Assembly (NCBI RefSeq): GCF_003114835.2
Contig: NZ_AP025029.1
Location: forward strand, 210,192 to 274,191
DNA length: 64,000 nucleotides
Source of the DNA: Leptospira kobayashii
GTDB lineage: Bacteria > Spirochaetota > Leptospiria > Leptospirales > Leptospiraceae
Direction of reading: 5' to 3'
Both the position numbers and the translations under genes were made by a program. Below are positions 25,004 through 34,015 of this stretch, one piece after another; the first letter of the stretch is position 1; the number at the start of each line of letters is the position of its first letter. The notes beneath the pieces are model-generated. The model did no database searches and had not been told where the DNA came from. It was given only the letters and a program-made list of their open reading frames with translations.

Positions 25004-25471
25004 TTAATCTAAAGAATCCATATCCATGGAAGAAGTGGGATAGGAAGAAAGAGTGTCCATTCGTCCATATCCACCGGCTCTCGATCTGCTTTTTGCCATT
25101 TGTTCCGCGTATTCAATAGTGAAACGCGTCCATGGAATCGCTTTCAAACGAGCAACAGGAATCTTTTTCTTAGTACCTTCACAGATACCATAGGTACCAT
25201 TCTCAATCTTTTCCAGAGCAAGTTCGATCTCTTTCAAGGTATCGATCTCATTCTCAGTCAAAACCGAGCTAAGTGCCTCAGAATTCAATTCAGAAGCAAT
25301 ATCCGCAATGTCACCCATTTCCTTCAAACCGGAAGGAGAACTGGTATCTTCCCACTGGTTGAGTTTAATGAGAAGGGAATCTTTTTTCTCTTGAAGAAGT
25401 TCACGTACTTCTTCAATGAACTTTTTATCGACTCCCTTTTCTACTGACTTTGAAGCGGCTTGTTTTGGCAT
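25004..25471 (-). CDS. DksA/TraR-family protein with degenerate zinc finger
   Basis: 155 residues. A coiled-coil region (KKFIEEVRELLQEKKDSLLIKLNQW, and EMGDIADIASELNSE with two acidic residues at the tip) is followed by IELALEKIENGTYGICEGTKKKIPVARLKAIPWTRFTIEY. DksA has four zinc cysteines here; only the first (GICEGT) remains and the distal CxxC is FTIEYA. It should still enter the RNA polymerase secondary channel, but zinc binding is unlikely. The gene starts 8 bases after the rpmG stop codon. Confidence 0.8.
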   Translation of the reverse strand: MPKQAASKSVEKGVDKKFIEEVRELLQEKKDSLLIKLNQWEDTSSPSGLKEMGDIADIASELNSEALSSVLTENEIDTLKEIELALEKIENGTYGICEGTKKKIPVARLKAIPWTRFTIEYAEQMAKSRSRAGGYGRMDTLSSYPTSSMDMDSLD

Positions 25472-25479
25472 TCTATTGT

Positions 25480-25641
25480 TTAGACTTTAGATTCTTTATG
25501 ATCAGTATGTTTTCTGCAAAATTTGCAGTATTTTTTAGTGAGTAATTTCTCAGTCTTGGTCTTCTTATTTTTTGTTTGGAAATAAGTAGAACGACCTGGA
25601 ATCTCACACGGAACACAAGTGAGTTTTATGATTTCTCTCAT
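25480..25641 (-). CDS. rpmG: 50S ribosomal protein L33
   Basis: 53 residues: MREIIKLTCVPCEIPGRSTY at the start, then a lysine-rich stretch and KKYCKFCRKHTDHKE. Two CxxC pairs (TCVPC and YCKFC) make it the zinc-binding form of L33. The size matches the family. It lies directly upstream of the DksA-like gene on the same strand, 8 bases apart. The usual secE-nusG neighbours are absent. Confidence 0.95.
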   Translation of the reverse strand: MREIIKLTCVPCEIPGRSTYFQTKNKKTKTEKLLTKKYCKFCRKHTDHKESKV

Positions 25642-25700
25642 AGTTTATGCCATTACGTAACGCGCGGGATTTCAGTCAAGGAGCATAATCGGATTTTATT

Positions 25701-26621
25701 CTAGTTTTTTTTCCGCCAATGTCCCGCGAGAAAACTACCGATGAGAGAATGCATCAGACTGGAAATTGCGCTGGGGATTGCCGTACTAGGGTCTGCAAAA
25801 TGGGATTTGGCAAGTACTGCGCCAAGTCCTGAATTTTGCATTCCCACTTCGATGGAAATGGTTCTTTGGATGACTGAATCTTTGTAAAACACTCTTGTCA
25901 AAAAATATCCAAGTCCGAAACCTCCCGCATGCAAAAGAAAAACGGACGCAAAAATCCTGAAATCGGATGCCAAAATCAGTTCCCTTCCTGCACCTAATAT
26001 GGATGAGACGATCATCGCGACAAGGATTACGGACAAAACAGGGGAATACCGGTTGGCAGCGTTTGAAAACTTAGGAAATAATGTTTGTAACAACACTCCT
26101 AAAGTGACCGGAACCAAAATCACTTTGAATGTGGTCAGAAGCAGGGAAAAAGTATCCACTTGCAGACGGTTTCCAATCAAAAATGATGCCAGAACCGGAG
26201 TGACAACTACAGCTAACACAGTTGATACGGAAGTCAAAGTTACACTCAAAGGAAGATCTCCTTTTGCCAGATAGGTGATGACATTGGAAGCGGTACCTCC
26301 GGGACAACAGGAAACCAAAATCAAACCGATCGCGAAAGCCTCCGGCAAACCGAATAAAATTCCGATCGACCAGCCCAGAAATGGCATAACAGTATATTGC
26401 AAAATCGTGCCGAGTAAGATAGGAAGAGGCATCTTAAATACCCGGACAAAATCTTCCAATTTTAAAGTCAGGCCCATTCCCAACATAATCCCACCCAAGC
26501 TGTAAGTGATCCATGGTCCCTGAAACCAAATGAAATAAACGGGGAATAAAAAAGATAAAATGGAAAATCCCAAAAGGATCCAAGGAAAGGCATTTACGAT
26601 TCTTTCTAAAATTCGATTCAC
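25701..26621 (-). CDS. bile acid:sodium symporter family (BASS) transporter
   Basis: 306 residues with about nine hydrophobic helices. Conserved features include GIMLGMGLTLKLEDF, ILVSCCPGGTASNVITYLAKGD and ISIEVGMQNSGLGAVLAKSHF, all typical of SBF/BASS sodium-coupled transporters. Bacterial members carry organic anions such as bile acids, pyruvate or pantoate; the cargo here is unknown. Its ATG overlaps the stop codon of the upstream aminotransferase gene by four bases, so they form an operon. Confidence 0.85.
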   Translation of the reverse strand: MNRILERIVNAFPWILLGFSILSFLFPVYFIWFQGPWITYSLGGIMLGMGLTLKLEDFVRVFKMPLPILLGTILQYTVMPFLGWSIGILFGLPEAFAIGLILVSCCPGGTASNVITYLAKGDLPLSVTLTSVSTVLAVVVTPVLASFLIGNRLQVDTFSLLLTTFKVILVPVTLGVLLQTLFPKFSNAANRYSPVLSVILVAMIVSSILGAGRELILASDFRIFASVFLLHAGGFGLGYFLTRVFYKDSVIQRTISIEVGMQNSGLGAVLAKSHFADPSTAIPSAISSLMHSLIGSFLAGHWRKKN

Positions 26622-27814
26622 TTGTTTAAATACTCTTTGAATGCTTTTTCCAAAATATCCACATGTCTTTCCGTAACAGGAATATGAGGAGCGATTCTAA
26701 GTCGCCCCATACGAACCGCAGTATAGATTTTTTTGGATCTGAAAAAAAGATTAATCGCATCAGGTATAAATTCTTTTGACTTATGCCCTTTGACTCCTAT
26801 GATCCCCGATTTTGATTCGGGGAAAGAATCATTGTCCAATACAAAACCCAAATCACGAAGTCTAACAGATATTAGATCCGAGATTTCATAGATCCGGTTT
26901 TGTACTTTTGTAAATCCGATGGTAGACAACATTTGTAAGGTGGCATAAAAATAAATCCAATCATTGAAGTTGGCAGTACTATGTTCGAATTGATCGGCAG
27001 CAGGTTTCAATTCGTCCCGGTAAGGCAGATATTGAGAATCGTTTTTCACACTCCCCGCTCCTTTAAAGATCAGCCTGAAATCTTTGGAAGCCTCAGGGGA
27101 AATATAAATTGCAGCCACTCCCAAAGGACCGAGTAACCACTTCCAGGCGGCGAATGCGGCAAATTCGACTTTGATTTGGCTAAGATCGATCGGGATATGG
27201 CCGAATGCCTGGCTCCCGTCCAAAACCAACCGAACCCCCGCCCTTTCGCAAATTTTTGAGATCGTTACCAGATCCAAAGGCATTCCCGTGCACCAATGAA
27301 CAGGTGATAAACTGAGAAGAGACACATCCCCCGTTTTGATTTCTTTTTCCAGGTTTTCCAAAAATTCACTCGGAGTATTTCCCGTAGGCACAAAGGAAAT
27401 ACCTACACCTTTTTCTTTCCAATGTTCCCAAGGATATACGTTACTCGGGTATTCGTTTTCCAGAACAAGTATGCGGGTTCCGGATTTGAGTCCTATACTA
27501 TGGGAATAGAGATTGATCCCTTCGGAAGTATTATGAATGAGTCCTATGGATTTGGGGGAGCAGTTCAAAAGTCCGGCCAATTGTTCCTGCAAGATCACTC
27601 TGATTTTCGGTTCCGAATATCTGGGGGCAAAAATCCCGAATCGGGAATATTCATCAAAATAGTCCGCCATCACTGAGGCTGCGAAACTGGAAACGGGAGA
27701 AATTCCACAAAAATTCAGCCAAATGGAGTCATTTTGAATCGGGTAGAGCTTGGAAACTTCCTCCCAGTCTTTCGGAATGGGAAAAGTAGGCAATTTTGGT
27801 TCGGAAGAAGTCAT
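26618..27814 (-). CDS. class V aminotransferase (cysteine desulfurase-like PLP enzyme)
   Basis: 398 residues. GLIHNTSEGINLYS, SLSPVHWCTGMPLDL, LVLDGSQAFGHIPIDL (Asp contacting PLP) and AAWKWLLGPLG (Schiff-base Lys) outline the class V fold. The C-terminus has the small domain ending in RIAPHIPVTERHVDILEKAF. No conserved cysteine loop of IscS/SufS is seen, so a desulfurase role is not supported; isopenicillin-N-epimerase-like enzymes are closer. It is translationally coupled to the downstream BASS transporter. Confidence 0.8.
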   Translation of the reverse strand: MTSSEPKLPTFPIPKDWEEVSKLYPIQNDSIWLNFCGISPVSSFAASVMADYFDEYSRFGIFAPRYSEPKIRVILQEQLAGLLNCSPKSIGLIHNTSEGINLYSHSIGLKSGTRILVLENEYPSNVYPWEHWKEKGVGISFVPTGNTPSEFLENLEKEIKTGDVSLLSLSPVHWCTGMPLDLVTISKICERAGVRLVLDGSQAFGHIPIDLSQIKVEFAAFAAWKWLLGPLGVAAIYISPEASKDFRLIFKGAGSVKNDSQYLPYRDELKPAADQFEHSTANFNDWIYFYATLQMLSTIGFTKVQNRIYEISDLISVRLRDLGFVLDNDSFPESKSGIIGVKGHKSKEFIPDAINLFFRSKKIYTAVRMGRLRIAPHIPVTERHVDILEKAFKEYLNK

Positions 27815-27872
27815 TGAAAGAAAGAAATATCTGTAGCGACAGGCGAGAAAAGTAAAAAATTATGGAAGAGCC

Positions 27873-29003
27873 ATGCTCGCATGCAGTGTAACTCTCTCCC
27901 GATCCGCGTTTTCGCATAATATTTCCCTCTACCGCAAACTTCTCGGGGAAAAAACCAAGTTTGCAGGAATTGTAAAGTCCAACGCCTATGGCCATGGTCT
28001 TTTGGAAACCGCCGGTGTGGTGCTTGAGGCGGGAGCCGATCTACTTGGGGTCAATTCCCTGGAAGAAGCCACCCTTTTACGAAAATCCTTTCCAAAACCC
28101 ACGATCCTGATTATGGGTTCCGTTCCGAATCTGAGCTCCCGCTCACAGGAATTAGCCGACCCGAATTTTTGGGTATTGGTTTCCCGGGTGGAAGAGGTGG
28201 AACTCCTTTCCCGATTGTCCCCTGCCCCCAAGATTCATTTCAAATTGGATACGGGAATGTCCAGACTGGGAGAATCTTACCTTCATTGGAAAGAAATCGC
28301 TACCGAAATCAAAAACAAAAATTTGCCTCTTGCAGGACTTGCCACACATTTTGCCAGTACGGAAGATTTTACGGAACATTCCTATTCTATGTTTCAATTG
28401 AATCGTTTCCAAGAAGGAATCGAATTGTTTCGTTCTTTGGGATTTAAAGATTTGATTTGTCACTGCGCTTCTTCCGCCTCAGCGATGTTATTTCCCGAGG
28501 CAAGGATGGATATGGTTCGTGTGGGAATTTCCATGTACGGGCTTTGGCCGAGTTTGGAAACAAAACTTTCCCTTTCTCAGATGGGAAAAGAATTCGGAAT
28601 GTTAAAACCTGCACTTACCTGGAAAACCAAAATCCAACACATCCAGTCTCTTCCGAGCGGTGCCTTTGTGGGTTATGGTTCCACTTACAAAACCACTTAT
28701 CCTACAAGACTTGCCGTGGTTCCCGTGGGTTATTACGAAGGATTGGACCGAAAACTATCTAATCATGGTTATATGCTCGTTCACGGAGAAAGGGCGAAAA
28801 TACTTGGCCGTATCTGTATGAATATGACTATGATCGAAATCACACATATCCCTGAAGTAAAACTGAACGATGAAGTCGTGATCATCGGCCGCTCGGGTAA
28901 AGAAATCATCACGGCGGATGATCACGCTCTTTGGACTAATACCATCAATTACGAAGTTGTTACAAAAATATTAGATCGTTTTCCAAGAACGATCGTTGAT
29001 TAG
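27873..29003 (+). CDS. alr: alanine racemase
   Basis: 376 residues, normal length. The PLP-binding Lys is in AGIVKSNAYGHG (Lys35). HFKLDTGMSRLG, LATHFASTED, CHCASSASAM and RVGISMYG follow, and the second active-site Tyr is in GAFVGYGSTYKT. It interconverts L- and D-alanine for peptidoglycan. The gene is divergent from the class V aminotransferase, and a hydrolase gene begins 8 bases after its stop. Confidence 0.93.
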   Translation: MLACSVTLSRSAFSHNISLYRKLLGEKTKFAGIVKSNAYGHGLLETAGVVLEAGADLLGVNSLEEATLLRKSFPKPTILIMGSVPNLSSRSQELADPNFWVLVSRVEEVELLSRLSPAPKIHFKLDTGMSRLGESYLHWKEIATEIKNKNLPLAGLATHFASTEDFTEHSYSMFQLNRFQEGIELFRSLGFKDLICHCASSASAMLFPEARMDMVRVGISMYGLWPSLETKLSLSQMGKEFGMLKPALTWKTKIQHIQSLPSGAFVGYGSTYKTTYPTRLAVVPVGYYEGLDRKLSNHGYMLVHGERAKILGRICMNMTMIEITHIPEVKLNDEVVIIGRSGKEIITADDHALWTNTINYEVVTKILDRFPRTIVD

Positions 29004-29011
29004 AGGAAAAT

Positions 29012-29905
29012 ATGATACCCAGACAGAGTTATGAATGGAAAAACCATCGCATCACTTATGTAAAACACCCTGCCGCCTCACCCAAGTTAAAGGAAAAAAT
29101 CGTTCTCATAGGAGGATGGTGTTCTGCAGCGGATTATTGGAAATTGAATATTCCTTTCTTCCAGCAATTCGGAGAAGTGATCGAATTGGATCTGATCGGG
29201 CATTACCCCGCTGAGATTCTGGATTACAAAAAGAAACTCACCTTACAAGAATTTTTGGAAGCACAGGCAAATGCGATTTGGGAATCGGCAGGAGAAAAAG
29301 ACATCACTCTAGTAGGTCATTCTACCGGAGGAATGGCAGTTCTTGCCATTGCGGCCCTTTTTCCCGGAAGAATCAAACAAGTGATTTGTATCGCTCCTTA
29401 TGTGCACGGACCGGTACGAGGCCCTTTGAAATTGGGGATTTTGGGCCTTCGGGCCAATTTGGGATTATTCTTTGATATGGGATTCAAACTGGGAAAGTCC
29501 ATTCCCAAAGTATTGAATTTGGGATTTTCTTTCGGAGTTTACGACTCCAAAGAATTTCATTCCAATCCGGAAATCAAATCCTTCATCGAAGAATATTATC
29601 CTCAATTTGAGCATTTAAACCCCAGAAATATACTGATGATTTTGGAAATGTTGGATCGTGCCGATATCCGCCCTATTGTATTCGGCAATGAAGTACCTAT
29701 TTTGATGTTGAGAGGAGAGGACGATCCCGTCATTCCCGGAAAAGATGTGGAAGAACTGGAACGAACCACTCCGAATGTCAAAGCGATTCGTTTCGCAGAA
29801 TGCGGACATTTTGTACACTTAGAGAAGAAACAAGCATTCGAAAAAGTGATCACCGATTTTTTTATCAGTAAAAAACAATCCAGATTGAAAAAATCATTTT
29901 TTTAA
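29012..29905 (+). CDS. alpha/beta hydrolase
   Basis: 297 residues. IVLIGGWCSAADYWK (oxyanion region), TLVGHSTGGMAVL (nucleophile Ser in GHSTG), LMLRGEDDPVIPG (acid) and ECGHFVHLE (His) make a complete triad. The protein has no signal peptide. The substrate cannot be inferred. It is probably co-transcribed with alr. Its last 12 bases overlap the 3' end of the convergent nitrilase gene. Confidence 0.8.
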   Translation: MIPRQSYEWKNHRITYVKHPAASPKLKEKIVLIGGWCSAADYWKLNIPFFQQFGEVIELDLIGHYPAEILDYKKKLTLQEFLEAQANAIWESAGEKDITLVGHSTGGMAVLAIAALFPGRIKQVICIAPYVHGPVRGPLKLGILGLRANLGLFFDMGFKLGKSIPKVLNLGFSFGVYDSKEFHSNPEIKSFIEEYYPQFEHLNPRNILMILEMLDRADIRPIVFGNEVPILMLRGEDDPVIPGKDVEELERTTPNVKAIRFAECGHFVHLEKKQAFEKVITDFFISKKQSRLKKSFF

Positions 29906-30718
29906 AAATAAGGAATGTTGTAAAGCCGGCAATTTATGCCGGATCTCATGCAAAGATTCCAAATTGATTTCAGCGATTGCAAAACCCGGTTCTTTGCCTG
30001 CATCCGCAAGTACCGTCCCCCAAGGTGAAACGATGAGAGAATGCCCGTAGGTTTTTCTTCTTCCATGCGGATCATGAGTTCCCGTTTGCCCTGGGGCAAT
30101 GATAAACATGAAGTTTTCAATCGCACGGGCTCGAAGTAGTACTTCCCAGTGCGCCTCACCGGTAGGTGCTGTAAACGCAGCGGGCAAAAAACATATTTCA
30201 CAACCGTTATGGGATAGATCGCGAAACAATTCCGGAAATCGAATGTCGTAACAAATGGCGGAAGAAATTTTACCCAGTTCCGTTTCTATTACGGGAGGAA
30301 TTTTTCCGCCGCTCATTGTGGATCTGGATTCACTGTAACTGAATCCGTCTCCTACTTCCGCATTGAAAAGATGAGCTTTGTAATACCTGAATATTTCCGA
30401 TCCGGATGGATCGAAAAGCAAAGCCGTGTTATAAACTTTATCATTTTCCGCGCGAGTGGGAAATCCTCCTCCCAAAAGATGAATTTGAAAATCCTTTGCA
30501 GTCTCTGAAAGGAATTGGGTGGTTTCTATTTCGATTTCTCCCAATAGATTTCTTTTTTCTTCTTCACTTCCCATAAAGGAAAAATTTTCAGGAAGGCCTA
30601 TGAGTTTTGCCCCTTCTTCCACTGCCTCTTTTATGTACTGCCTGCACTTGGTTAGGTTGTTCGCCACCCTTGCATTGCTGGAAACTTGGATGACTGCTGC
30701 TTTATAGATATCTTTCAT
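29894..30718 (-). CDS. carbon-nitrogen hydrolase (nitrilase superfamily, Nit1/Nit2-like)
   Basis: 274 residues. The catalytic Glu-Lys-Cys set is visible: GLPENFSF (Glu), RYYKAHLFNAE (Lys) and SAICYDIRFPELFR (Cys). The pattern GDGFSYSESRS and WEVLLRARAIENFMFIIAPGQTG places it in the Nit1/Nit2 (omega-amidase or deaminated glutathione amidase) branch. It probably repairs deaminated glutathione or hydrolyses alpha-ketoglutaramate. Divergent from argB. Confidence 0.85.
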   Translation of the reverse strand: MKDIYKAAVIQVSSNARVANNLTKCRQYIKEAVEEGAKLIGLPENFSFMGSEEEKRNLLGEIEIETTQFLSETAKDFQIHLLGGGFPTRAENDKVYNTALLFDPSGSEIFRYYKAHLFNAEVGDGFSYSESRSTMSGGKIPPVIETELGKISSAICYDIRFPELFRDLSHNGCEICFLPAAFTAPTGEAHWEVLLRARAIENFMFIIAPGQTGTHDPHGRRKTYGHSLIVSPWGTVLADAGKEPGFAIAEINLESLHEIRHKLPALQHSLFLKK

Positions 30719-30774
30719 AAAAAAACGATCCTTAAGAAATCACGGTATATTTTCAATGACCATATAGAGGAAAT

Positions 30775-31647
30775 ATGGAACTCCAACTGGAAAAAATCAA
30801 TCATATCCTAGAAGCCCTTCCTTATTTGATCAAATATTCAGGCAAAACCATCGTAATCAAATACGGCGGTGCCGCCATGATCGAAGAAGACTTAAAAGCC
30901 TCCTTTGCTGAAGACATTGTTTTATTAAAGTATTTAGGAATCAATCCGGTTGTAGTTCACGGTGGCGGTCCTGAGATCAATCAGTTGATTAAATCGCTCA
31001 ATTTGAACACTCAGTTCGTCAGAGGCCATCGGGTAACAGACGAACCTACGATGGAAGTTGTAGAAATGGTACTCACCGGAAAAGTGAACAAACAAATCGT
31101 TTCCCTTATTCAGGAAAAAGGGGGAAAGACCGTCGGACTTTCCGGAAAAGACGGAGGACTCACTCTTGCGGAAAAATATCTGATGGAATTTGAAGACGAA
31201 AATGGAAAGATGCAAAGCCTTGACTTAGGACTTGTCGGGCAGATCACGAACGTAAACCCTTCACTCATCCATACACTGCAAGCGGAAGATTTTATCCCGA
31301 TCATTTCACCTGTTTCCGTTTCCAAGGAGGGGAAAACCCTGAACATCAATGCGGATACGATGGCGGGTGCGATCGCTGCTTCCCTATCTGCCGAAAAATT
31401 AATATTACTTACCGATACTCCGGGCATTTTAATCGACGGACAATTGGTAACAGGCCTCAACAAACAAAAGATTGACGAATATATCAGATCAGGCCAGATT
31501 TCCGGTGGGATGATTCCCAAAGTGGAATGTTGTTTGGACGCCATGCGAGGAGGAGTGAAACGAGCTCATATCATTGACGGACGCGTTCCTCATTCCGTGC
31601 TAATTGAGGTCTTGACAAATCAAGGAATCGGCAGTCTCATCGAATAA
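30775..31647 (+). CDS. argB: acetylglutamate kinase
   Basis: 290 residues, full length. [60 protein letters not shown] and LTDTPGIL are the amino-acid-kinase motifs. It phosphorylates N-acetylglutamate in arginine synthesis. AGAGGAA lies just before the ATG. The phosphatase gene downstream follows after 13 bases, so the two are likely co-transcribed although their roles differ. Confidence 0.95.
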   Translation: MELQLEKINHILEALPYLIKYSGKTIVIKYGGAAMIEEDLKASFAEDIVLLKYLGINPVVVHGGGPEINQLIKSLNLNTQFVRGHRVTDEPTMEVVEMVLTGKVNKQIVSLIQEKGGKTVGLSGKDGGLTLAEKYLMEFEDENGKMQSLDLGLVGQITNVNPSLIHTLQAEDFIPIISPVSVSKEGKTLNINADTMAGAIAASLSAEKLILLTDTPGILIDGQLVTGLNKQKIDEYIRSGQISGGMIPKVECCLDAMRGGVKRAHIIDGRVPHSVLIEVLTNQGIGSLIE

Positions 31648-31660
31648 ACACCAGAAAGTT

Positions 31661-33406
31661 ATGCCTACAAAACAGTTAACACTTCGCCTTATTTCCGACA
31701 TCGCAAGTCGAATCAATTCTACGGCAGACTTAGAAACCCTCTTAAGCGAGATCATGGGAATCACCAGAGACGTTTTGGATACGGAAGGGTCTTCTTTACT
31801 ACTTTATGACAAAGAACAGGACGTCTTGGTATTCAATACGACAAGCGGTCTCAAGGAAGAATCCCTCTCCAACCTAACAGTGCCTAGAGGGAAAGGGATT
31901 GCAGGGATGGTTCTTGAAACCTTACAACCCGAAATCGTAAACGATGCGGCCAACGATCCTCGTATTTTCAAAGCAATCGATCAAACTGTAGGATATGTGA
32001 CACGCAACCTAATCTGTGTTCCCATGATTGCGCAAGGGGAAGTGCAAGGAGTTTTGGAAGCGGTAAATTCCCAAGACGGCAGGGAGTTCAATCAAACCGA
32101 TATCAGGATACTCAGATATCTTTCCGATCAAGCCGCTATTGCGGTCAAAAACAGATTACTCATCGACAAACTGAACTTACGCGCCAACGAATTGAATTGT
32201 TTGTATCAGATTTCAAACGCACTTTCCAATATCCAAAACTCGGAAGAATTCATGGATTTGGCGGTAAAAACCATTTCCGAAGTTTTACAGGTGGATCGGG
32301 TAGCGCTTAAATTCGAAAAAATAGACCAGAAAGGACTTCCCCGATCCAAATCCAAAGGATTTTCGGATCAGTATTTGGATGAAGAGGTGCAAACCACTCT
32401 ATTCGCAGACCGTTCCGACTGGATGAACAAAGGTTTTAAAATCATTACGGCAGGGTCACCGCAAGGAATTTTACTCACTCAGAACGGAATTTTCCAGCAC
32501 AGCCTGATGTTACTTCCCATTCTCAAAAACAAAGAGTGGTTAGGTGCTCTTGCAGTATCCGACAAAACATCCAGAACACGATTCGATGAGATGGATATCA
32601 AAATCCTGCGTACTCTTTCCAACCAAGTAGGAGAAGCTTATCGTGCCTTGCAGGTAAAAATACAAAGTGATCGTTTGAAAAATATCGATCGTGATATGCA
32701 AGTTGCCGCAATGATCCAAAAACATTCTTTACCGATCATTCCGAAACAATACTCGCTTCTTGAATTTGATACTTATTACCAAGCCTCCCGTGAAATCGGT
32801 GGGGACTTCTATGATATGGTGATCCATGGCAAAGACGAAGTGTCCTGCATCATCGCGGATGTTTCCGGGAAAGGGACACCTGCCGCATTGTTTATGGAGC
32901 TTTCCAAGACAGTATTGCAACAGGAAGTTTCAAAAACAACTTCCACCAAAGAAGCTCTTACTCGTGCCAATGAAATGATCCAAGACAAGTCAGGGTTCCT
33001 CATGTTTGTGACCGCGATGCTTGTTCGAATCAATATGACCAAAAAAGAAATCATGTTCTCTTCTGCCGGTCATAACTTGCAGATTCTTTACCAAAAGAAA
33101 CACCATAAGATCCAACATCTTTCCGGAAAAGGCCAACCTATGGGGATTAGCAATTGCGAATTCTCGGAACATACGATGGCCTACTTACCCGGAGACCTGC
33201 TTGTGCTCTATACGGATGGGGTAACGGAAGCGATGAATTCCAAAGAAGAACTTTTTTCAGAGGAACGATTGGAATCCGTAGTTCTATCTCATATCAACGA
33301 TCCTCCTGAAATCATCCGTCAGGCGATTTTACAAAAAGTAAGCGAATTTATCGGAGATGCGGAGCCGCATGACGATATTACTCTCTTTATTATCCGTCTA
33401 AACTAA
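31661..33406 (+). CDS. GAF-GAF-PP2C (RsbU/SpoIIE-like) serine phosphatase
   Basis: 581 residues. GAF domain one (about 15-165, with GKGIAGMVLETLQP and NLICVPMIAQGEVQGVLEAVN) and a second GAF-like domain (about 185-335, LGALAVSDKTSRTRFDEMDIKIL) are followed by a coiled linker DRDMQVAAMIQKHSLP and a PP2C domain (about 370-580: GGDFYDMV, IADVSGKGTPAALFM, LYTDGVTEAMN, PHDDITLFIIR). It should release phosphate from an anti-sigma-antagonist when its GAF sensors bind a ligand. Confidence 0.88.
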   Translation: MPTKQLTLRLISDIASRINSTADLETLLSEIMGITRDVLDTEGSSLLLYDKEQDVLVFNTTSGLKEESLSNLTVPRGKGIAGMVLETLQPEIVNDAANDPRIFKAIDQTVGYVTRNLICVPMIAQGEVQGVLEAVNSQDGREFNQTDIRILRYLSDQAAIAVKNRLLIDKLNLRANELNCLYQISNALSNIQNSEEFMDLAVKTISEVLQVDRVALKFEKIDQKGLPRSKSKGFSDQYLDEEVQTTLFADRSDWMNKGFKIITAGSPQGILLTQNGIFQHSLMLLPILKNKEWLGALAVSDKTSRTRFDEMDIKILRTLSNQVGEAYRALQVKIQSDRLKNIDRDMQVAAMIQKHSLPIIPKQYSLLEFDTYYQASREIGGDFYDMVIHGKDEVSCIIADVSGKGTPAALFMELSKTVLQQEVSKTTSTKEALTRANEMIQDKSGFLMFVTAMLVRINMTKKEIMFSSAGHNLQILYQKKHHKIQHLSGKGQPMGISNCEFSEHTMAYLPGDLLVLYTDGVTEAMNSKEELFSEERLESVVLSHINDPPEIIRQAILQKVSEFIGDAEPHDDITLFIIRLN

Positions 33407-33418
33407 TAGGTGTCGATT

Positions 33419-34015
33419 ATGAAATTTACCAAAGTTCTTAATTCTATGGCGGTAGCTTTGCGCCTGGACAAAATCAATAAAGCAATGTTAGATGCAGTCA
33501 TTGATACGAGAGTGCAAAAAGCCCTGAGCCAGTCCGATAAACTCAGAAAAGAACAAGATAAACTCAAAGAAAAAGAATTCAAAAAGAAGCTGGAAGAGAT
33601 GCAAAGATCGCATGAGACCAGTTTTGATCATTACAGATCGGAAACGGAAAATCTAATCTCCACTTTCAAAAATCAAATCCTGATGGAAAAGAAGGAAGTA
33701 TTGAAAGAACGGGAAGTCGTGAAAGAAATGCAAAGGCAAGCGATGATTCGCGACAATCGTTTCCAACATTACATCCTTCGATTCAAAGAGATTTTATTTA
33801 TCAATAAGAAAGTCGTAGAGACCATTCAAAACCTTGTGAAAGTGGAATCCAATATCGAAGATCTATTGCACGAAATCGACAACTACGATGAAAGCAAGTT
33901 TATTAAAAAACCTGCCGTCATGATCGATTCCGAATTTTTCGATGAACTCAACCAGAAAGAAGAAGAAATCCGGGACAATATCCTGAAGTTCCAAAAGAAA
34001 GTGGAAAATAGATAA
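33419..34015 (+). CDS. coiled-coil protein of unknown function
   Basis: About 198 residues from ATG 33419, with AGG eight bases before; an in-frame GTG at 33410 is an alternative. Residues 30-120 are almost entirely charged and helical (RKEQDKLKEKEFKKKLEEMQ and more), a coiled coil. No membrane or enzymatic motif is recognised. It follows the GAF-PP2C gene with practically no gap and is probably functionally linked to that phosphatase. Confidence 0.7.
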   Translation: MKFTKVLNSMAVALRLDKINKAMLDAVIDTRVQKALSQSDKLRKEQDKLKEKEFKKKLEEMQRSHETSFDHYRSETENLISTFKNQILMEKKEVLKEREVVKEMQRQAMIRDNRFQHYILRFKEILFINKKVVETIQNLVKVESNIEDLLHEIDNYDESKFIKKPAVMIDSEFFDELNQKEEEIRDNILKFQKKVENR

